A stretch of DNA of 64,000 nt from Paenibacillus sp. 37 (GTDB taxonomy: Bacteria > Bacillota > Bacilli > Paenibacillales > Paenibacillaceae), in assembly GCF_008386395.1 (NCBI RefSeq), contig NZ_CP043761.1, positions 1 to 64,000 of the forward strand, written 5' to 3'. The stretch's first letter is position 1, and each line of letters begins with the position of its first letter. This document shows, in pieces, positions 61,651 to 64,000 of the stretch. The position numbers were made by a program, and so were the translations under genes. The notes under the pieces were generated by a model, which saw only the letters and a list, made by a program, of their open reading frames with translations, did not search any database and had not been told where the DNA came from.

Positions 61651-63090
61651 ATGGAGGCTTTACGCTGGAACATGCTGGTGAAGAACGTGCTGGATGCAGC
61701 GGAAGAGCATCAGTTATGGGTTCCCGGGGATCGGATTGTCGTCGCAGTATCGGGCGGGCCGGACTCGGTAGCTTTTTTGCATATCATGCACGAGATCAGC
61801 AAGCGGCATGTGCCACTTGAATTGATCTGTGCCCACGTGCATCATGGCTTCCGGAGTGAATCTGATGACGAAGCGGAGAAAATGATGGAACTGGCACAGC
61901 AGCTTGGCATTGCATTTGAATGGACCAAGGCCGATGTACCTTCATATATGGAGCTTACGGGTCAAGGACCACAGGAAGCAGCCCGCAACAAGCGATATGC
62001 CTTTCTTCATGAAGTGGCTTCCAAATATAATGCAGCAAGCATCGCTTTGGCACATCATGCCGATGATCAGGCGGAGACGGTCATGCTTCATTTGCTTCGT
62101 GGAACCGGCTTGTCGGGACTCTCAGGAATGAAGTTTAAAAGACGAGAAAAAAATGTGGAACTTATTCGTCCATGCCTTCGTATAAACAAGACAGACCTTG
62201 TAGAAGCTTGTAATACCCAGGGTTTTATGTATTTCAATGATGAGAGCAACGCCCTGCGTAAATATCGGCGTAATGCCATTCGCTTGGATGTGCTTCCTTT
62301 TTTGGGGCAGTATAATGGACAACTCACGCCGTCATTGAATCGGCTTGCCGAAATTGTGGGTGATGAAGACGATTTCATGGAGCAGAGTGCACATGACACA
62401 TACAGGTGTCTAGTGCAGGTGAACGGCGGAAGGCAAACCTTTGAGGTGCCTTCCTTCTTGAAGTTACATGTCGCTTTACAACGAAGGTTGATTAAACTAA
62501 TATTGAATTATCTGCCTTTGGACAGTGATTTTGTCGACTTTACCCGTATAGAAACCATTCGGCACAAGGTCATGGAGACCCATGTGACGACCTGGAGCCT
62601 GGATATAGGACAGACACTCGCCTGCACTCGGGAGTATAATCTGATTTCTTTTGGCATACGGACGGACGTACAGGATCAATCTTACGAATATCGTCTTGCG
62701 CAATGGAGTGGAACTTATGAGCTTTCACTCACCCCAATTAACCGGCATATTCGGTTGATGACGGTGAGTCCCGAGGACTATCATGTACCGGAATCGGCGG
62801 ATCAAGCCGCGTTTGATGCGGATCAACTGCTTATGCCGCTGGTTGTGCGTTCACGGTTACCTGGAGATACCATGAAAGTGATGGGATTAAACGGAAGCAA
62901 AAAGGTGAAAAATATTTTCATCGATGAGAAAATCCCCCCATCTGTCCGTCCACGTATTCCTGTGGTATGTGATGGAGCAGGTCATATCATCTGGTTACCG
63001 GGTGTTCGACGGTCCAATGTGGCTCCTGTCAGGGAGGGCACTTCCGCAATCCTGTACATGACTGTAGGCGATTCAGCGATTCAGGGGTAG
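61651..63090 (+). CDS. tilS: tRNA(Ile)-lysidine synthetase
   Basis: TilS converts C34 of the CAU-anticodon tRNA-Ile to lysidine, essential for reading AUA. The 479-residue protein has the PP-loop SGGPDS at 34-39, HVHHGFRSESDDEAE, the ALAHHADDQAETVMLHLLRG region, and the C-terminal TilS domain (VVRSRLPGDTM). Length is typical. It precedes hprT, the common bacillus pair. Confidence 0.97.
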   Translation: MEALRWNMLVKNVLDAAEEHQLWVPGDRIVVAVSGGPDSVAFLHIMHEISKRHVPLELICAHVHHGFRSESDDEAEKMMELAQQLGIAFEWTKADVPSYMELTGQGPQEAARNKRYAFLHEVASKYNAASIALAHHADDQAETVMLHLLRGTGLSGLSGMKFKRREKNVELIRPCLRINKTDLVEACNTQGFMYFNDESNALRKYRRNAIRLDVLPFLGQYNGQLTPSLNRLAEIVGDEDDFMEQSAHDTYRCLVQVNGGRQTFEVPSFLKLHVALQRRLIKLILNYLPLDSDFVDFTRIETIRHKVMETHVTTWSLDIGQTLACTREYNLISFGIRTDVQDQSYEYRLAQWSGTYELSLTPINRHIRLMTVSPEDYHVPESADQAAFDADQLLMPLVVRSRLPGDTMKVMGLNGSKKVKNIFIDEKIPPSVRPRIPVVCDGAGHIIWLPGVRRSNVAPVREGTSAILYMTVGDSAIQG

Positions 63091-63142
63091 TGGTTATGGT
63101 TCAGGTAAGGCTTTCATAGTATAACTTAGGAGGTTCGCACAG

Positions 63143-63682
63143 TTGCAGAACGACATTCAGGAAGTATTGATCAGTGAAGAAGAAATTCAGAGTAAAGTCA
63201 AGGAATTAGGCGCAACACTAAGTGCCGAATATGCAAATCGCAATCCTTTGGTCATTTGTGTGCTCAAGGGTGCGTTTATATTTATGGCTGATTTGGTTAA
63301 AAACATAACGGTACCTGTTGAAATGGATTTTATGGCGGTATCCAGTTATGGCGCTTCAACCAAGTCATCAGGTGTTGTCAAAATCATTAAGGATCTGGAT
63401 GTATCCGTTGAAGGACGGGAAGTTCTGATTGTCGAAGATATTATCGACAGCGGACTTACACTCAGCTATCTGATTGAACTGCTAGAAAACCGCGGTGCCG
63501 AGTCGGTGCGTGTGGTTACGCTGTTCGACAAGCCTTCAGGCCGTAAAGTTGAGTTAGAAGCTCATTACACAGGCTTTGACATTCCTGACGCGTTCATCGT
63601 TGGTTACGGTTTGGATTTTGCGGAGAAGTACCGGAACCTGCCCTATATCGGGATTTTGAAGCCGGAAGTCTATAGTAGCTAA
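63143..63682 (+). CDS. hprT: Hypoxanthine-guanine phosphoribosyltransferase
   Basis: HprT salvages hypoxanthine and guanine using PRPP. The 179-residue protein has [15 protein letters not shown], the flexible-loop SYG segment, the PRPP loop [13 protein letters not shown] (94-106), and the C-terminal [21 protein letters not shown] start with AGGAGG 9 bases upstream. It is followed by ftsH, as in B. subtilis, and shares the metabolic node of Prs and PurR. Confidence 0.98.
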   Translation: MQNDIQEVLISEEEIQSKVKELGATLSAEYANRNPLVICVLKGAFIFMADLVKNITVPVEMDFMAVSSYGASTKSSGVVKIIKDLDVSVEGREVLIVEDIIDSGLTLSYLIELLENRGAESVRVVTLFDKPSGRKVELEAHYTGFDIPDAFIVGYGLDFAEKYRNLPYIGILKPEVYSS

Positions 63683-63723
63683 TATCCTGCCCGACCCAAG
63701 CCTTGAGCTGTTCTTGGCTTCTG

Positions 63724-63753
63724 TTGAGAAGCCATGTCGGGCTATGTTAAAAT
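63724..63753 (+). promoter_or_regulatory. Candidate promoter of ftsH
   Basis: TTGAGA (63724-63729), 18 bases, TAAAAT (63748-63753). The -35 lies inside a hairpin-forming stretch bounded by GCCCGAC (63689-63695) and GTCGGGC (63736-63742). Confidence 0.6.
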
Positions 63754-63782
63754 AATTAAAGTGTCTCGAGAGGAGGTAGGGG

Positions 63783-64000
63783 ATGAATCGGTTCATCCGG
63801 AATTCTGGTTTTTATTTGATTCTTTTTTTAGTTGTGGTGGGGATAGTCCAGTTCGTCAGCAATGGCGGCGAAGCCACCGATAATCCTAGATATGATCAGT
63901 TGCGTGCAGCGATCAAAGCCAACAATGTCTCTGAATTGACGGTTCAATTCAACGGTCAAACGTATCTCGTGACCGGTCAATACAAGAAGGCACCTGATGG
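63783..64000 (+). CDS. ftsH: ATP-dependent zinc metalloprotease FtsH, 5' part
   Basis: The first 72 residues of FtsH are visible before the window ends. They comprise the N-terminal membrane helix (SGFYLILFLVVVGIVQFV) and the start of the external domain (YDQLRAAIKANNVSELTVQF). The AAA and protease domains lie outside. GAGGAGGTAGGGG precedes the ATG. Position after hprT supports the call. Confidence 0.92.
   Translation, partial: MNRFIRNSGFYLILFLVVVGIVQFVSNGGEATDNPRYDQLRAAIKANNVSELTVQFNGQTYLVTGQYKKAPD

Overview
This window is the origin-proximal region of a Paenibacillus-type Firmicute chromosome. It starts at the first base of dnaA and ends inside ftsH. The 16S and 23S rRNA sequences, the many sporulation genes, the frequent TTG/GTG starts behind strong GGAGG sites, and gene order nearly identical to Bacillus subtilis from dnaA to ftsH all point to a spore-forming bacillus. 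The 16S sequence looks like the P. amylolyticus/P. pabuli group, but that is my recognition and not a search result.

Layout. 1-10.5 kb is the replication initiation core: dnaA, oriC, dnaN, rlbA, recF, remB, gyrB, gyrA, with a YheC/D ATP-grasp gene inserted in reverse between the gyrases. 10.6-11.8 kb holds an HD-GYP gene. 11.9-17.4 kb is one complete rRNA operon (16S-23S-5S, no spacer tRNAs). 17.4-23.3 kb is the most variable stretch: a lipoprotein, a DnaA-box palindrome, a membrane protein, csfB, a yaaO decarboxylase with family-atypical insertions and a parS-like site, a non-autonomous transposon-like element, and lrgAB. 23.5-29.4 kb is the conserved tmk-darA-yaaR-holB-ricT-yabA-trmN6-rsmI cluster. 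29.6-31.5 kb has abrB diverging from an HD phosphohydrolase gene, with Spo0A boxes between them. 31.8-44.5 kb carries tatD, a c-di-AMP riboswitch ahead of yabE, rnmV, rsmA, yabG, veg, sspF, ispE, purR, spoVG, glmU, prs, pth and fin. 44.8-64 kb carries mfd, a PrsA-like foldase, spoVT, yabM, yabN, hup, rqcP, yabP, yabQ, divIC, yabR, spoIIE, yabS, yabT, tilS, hprT and the start of ftsH.

The genes serve replication initiation and its control (DnaA, YabA, DNA polymerase III subunits, gyrase), rRNA and tRNA maturation (RnmV, RsmA, RsmI, TrmN6, TilS, Pth), precursor supply (Tmk, Prs, HprT, PurR, GlmU, IspE), and entry into and progress through sporulation (AbrB, SpoVG, SpoIIE, CsfB, Fin, SpoVT, SspF, YabG, YabP/YabQ, YabT). 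Two cyclic-di-AMP sensors are present: the DarA protein and the riboswitch.

Regulatory sites readable from sequence include an oriC unwinding module (DnaA box, GC spacer, DnaA trios), tandem consensus promoters for veg, a sigma-H-type promoter for spoVG, a Spo0A-type spoIIE promoter with 21-bp spacing, and an abrB promoter with a Spo0A box just downstream. No phage, CRISPR array, antibiotic cluster or clearly new multi-gene system is visible. The items most worth following up are the DnaA-box palindrome near 18.2 kb, the parS-like site and insertions in yaaO, the 347-bp transposon-like element, and the Spo0A box cluster ahead of the HD gene.
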